A DNA stretch of 7,017 bases from an uncultured Pseudomonadota bacterium (lineage in GTDB: Bacteria > Pseudomonadota > Gammaproteobacteria > Burkholderiales > SG8-41): the NCBI GenBank assembly GCA_946885605.1, contig CAMPGR010000165.1:1-7017 (forward strand). Reading direction: 5' to 3'. Positions 5,613 to 7,017 of this stretch are shown one piece after another. The notes under the pieces are model-generated. The model did no database searches and was not told the DNA's origin. It saw only the letters and a program-made list of their open reading frames with translations. A program made the translations under genes and the position numbers. The first letter of the stretch is position 1; every line of letters begins with the position of its first letter.

Positions 5613-6716
5613 TCAGCGCGTCTGCAGCGTTTCCTTCAGCGCACCGAGAAATCGGGAATTTTCCTCTGGCGTGCCGACCGTGACGCGCAGGCACTGCGCC
5701 AGCGCGGGGTGGCCGCCATGGAGATTCTTGACGAGGATACCGCGGTCCTTCAGTCCGTGAAAGACGGCATCCGCAGCGGGGACGCGAAACAGGATGAAGT
5801 TGGCCGCGCTGGGGTAGGCCTGCACATGGCGAATAGCGCAAAGCTCCTCGTACAGTCGCGCGCGTTCCGCCACGATGAGGGCGGCTTGCCCGGCGAGCAC
5901 ATTCTCGTGCTGCAGCACCTTCTCCGCGATGAGTTGAGTCAGCACGTTCACATTATACGGCAAGCGCACTTTGTCCAGATGCTCGAGCCATGCGCGCGGG
6001 CCGCAGAGCACGCCTAGACGCAGGCCCGCAAGCCCCAGCTTGGAGAGCGTGCGCATCACGAGGAGATTGGGATATTCCGGGAGGCTCGGCATGAACGTCG
6101 CCCGGGCAAACGCGTGGTAGGCCTCATCCACCACCACCATCCCCGGCGCTGCGTCGATGACGCGAGCGACCGCCTCGGGATCGTACAGGTTGCCGGTCGG
6201 ATTGTTTGGATAGGCGAGGAAGACGAGGGCGGGCCGGTGCTCGGCCACGGCCGAAAGCACGCGATCGGCGTCCAGGGTGAAATCGGGATTCAGAGGCACG
6301 CCCACGAAACGCATGCCGCAAAAGGCCGCGATCAAACGGAACATCACAAACGAGGGCTCCACGCCGAGCACGACCGCGCCCGGACGCGCAGCAGCGAGCG
6401 TGAGCGTCTGGATGAGCTCGTCCGATCCATTGCCGACGATGAGATCCGTACCCGGCGGCACGCTCATCACCTCGCGCAGGCGCGCCTTCAACGCCGCGGC
6501 GCCCGAGTCGGGATAGCGGTTGTACGACGCGCGCTCCACCAGCCGCAAGATTTCCGGCCGCAGCGCCTCGGGCAGCGGATACGGATTCTCCATTGCGTCG
6601 AGCTTCACCATGCCGGTGGCGTCGGGAACACGATACCCGTTCATCGCACGGATGTCCTCGCGAATGATCTCTTCGGGTTTCTTTGGCATGACGGGCGCGC
6701 TCGGCTCTCTCTGCAT
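5613..6716 (-). CDS. hisC: Histidinol-phosphate aminotransferase HisC
   Basis: HisC transfers the amino group of glutamate to imidazole acetol phosphate, giving histidinol phosphate. It is a PLP-dependent fold-type I (class I/II) aminotransferase. From the chosen start the protein is 367 residues. Visible motifs are VKLDAMENPYPLP (37-49), VGNGSDE (94-100), YPNNPTG (169-175), VDEAY (196-200), and RTLSKLGLAGLRLG (222-235) with the PLP-binding lysine K226 and R233. CLRVTVGT near the C-terminus supplies the substrate-binding arginine. The ATG at 6714-6716 shares one base with the hisD TAA (TAATG), which argues for translational coupling. A GTG five codons upstream and an ATG nine codons downstream are alternatives. 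Confidence 0.95.
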   Translation of the reverse strand: MQREPSAPVMPKKPEEIIREDIRAMNGYRVPDATGMVKLDAMENPYPLPEALRPEILRLVERASYNRYPDSGAAALKARLREVMSVPPGTDLIVGNGSDELIQTLTLAAARPGAVVLGVEPSFVMFRLIAAFCGMRFVGVPLNPDFTLDADRVLSAVAEHRPALVFLAYPNNPTGNLYDPEAVARVIDAAPGMVVVDEAYHAFARATFMPSLPEYPNLLVMRTLSKLGLAGLRLGVLCGPRAWLEHLDKVRLPYNVNVLTQLIAEKVLQHENVLAGQAALIVAERARLYEELCAIRHVQAYPSAANFILFRVPAADAVFHGLKDRGILVKNLHGGHPALAQCLRVTVGTPEENSRFLGALKETLQTR

Positions 6717-7017
6717 TACTTCATGCGGCACTCGGCGGCACGCGCATGGGCGGGCAAGCCTTCCCCGCGCGCAAGCTCCGCGGCGATCGCACCCAGCCGC
6801 TGCGCGCCCTCACGTGAGACGCTGATCACGCTCGAGCGCTTCTGAAAATCGTACACGCCGAGCGGCGAGGAAAAGCGGGCGGTGCGCGAAGTCGGCAGCA
6901 CGTGGTTCGGGCCCGCGCAGTAATCGCCGAGCGCCTCCGAGGCGTAGCGTCCGAGAAATATGGCACCCGCATGACGTATCTTCGGAAGGAGCGCCTGCGG
7001 CTCGGCCACTGAAAGCT
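6716..7017 (-). CDS. hisD: Histidinol dehydrogenase HisD, C-terminal part (cut by the window edge)
   Basis: HisD is the zinc enzyme that oxidises histidinol to histidine in two NAD-dependent steps. About 99 C-terminal codons of a protein usually near 430 residues are present. The frame stays open to base 7017, so the start lies outside the window. The segment carries the near-invariant run from [18 protein letters not shown] through [20 protein letters not shown] to [11 protein letters not shown]. The Asp of LGDY is a zinc ligand and the His of GPNH is substrate-binding. [10 protein letters not shown] near the end supplies the last zinc-ligand histidine. The C-terminus is short (AECRMK) and its TAA overlaps the hisC start. 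Confidence 0.96.
   Translation of the reverse strand, partial: LSVAEPQALLPKIRHAGAIFLGRYASEALGDYCAGPNHVLPTSRTARFSSPLGVYDFQKRSSVISVSREGAQRLGAIAAELARGEGLPAHARAAECRMK

Noticed and set aside
5613..6731. A GTG start for hisC five codons upstream.
   Set aside because: The ATG at 6716 forms a TAATG junction with the hisD stop and is the better start. The five extra residues add nothing conserved.

Overview
The window is a chromosomal housekeeping stretch from a GC-rich proteobacterium, most likely a betaproteobacterium. This rests on three things: the run of monofunctional his genes (hisB without a phosphatase domain, separate hisI and hisE), tatABC directly behind hisE on the same strand, and protein sequences of betaproteobacterial type. 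The genus cannot be read from the sequence. Apart from a possible 3' gene end at the left edge, all genes lie on the minus strand, so transcription runs from high to low coordinates.

In transcription order the genes are: 3' end of hisD (cut by the window edge at 7017), hisC, hisB, hisH, hisA, hisF, hisI, hisE, then tatA, tatB and tatC, which ends at 137. Junctions in the his part are tight (hisD/hisC share one base, hisI/hisE share four, hisA/hisF are 9 bases apart). There are longer gaps at hisH-hisA (146 bases), hisE-tatA (120), hisB-hisH (64), hisF-hisI (58), tatA-tatB (55) and hisC-hisB (42). The his genes encode seven complete proteins plus the HisD tail. They cover phosphoribosyl-ATP hydrolysis (HisE, HisI), ProFAR isomerisation (HisA), the glutamine-dependent cyclisation complex (HisH with HisF), dehydration (HisB), transamination (HisC) and the final oxidation (HisD). 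The Tat genes make the twin-arginine translocase, which exports folded proteins.

The left 136 bases are a short junction. A plausible 3' end of a convergent plus-strand gene stops at 41. A long imperfect inverted repeat (48-133) fills nearly all the space between that stop and the tatC stop. It looks like a REP-type element and would form an extended hairpin.

No new system is apparent. The points worth a second look are non-coding: the 48-133 repeat, whose three arm mismatches are all G-U pairs on one strand only; small GC-rich stem-loops placed exactly at the stop codons of hisF and tatA; a hairpin that reaches the tatA ribosome binding site; and a possible internal promoter overlapping the hisH stop. 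No tRNA, rRNA, CRISPR array, insertion sequence or phage gene was seen. No stretch longer than 300 bases lacks a gene.
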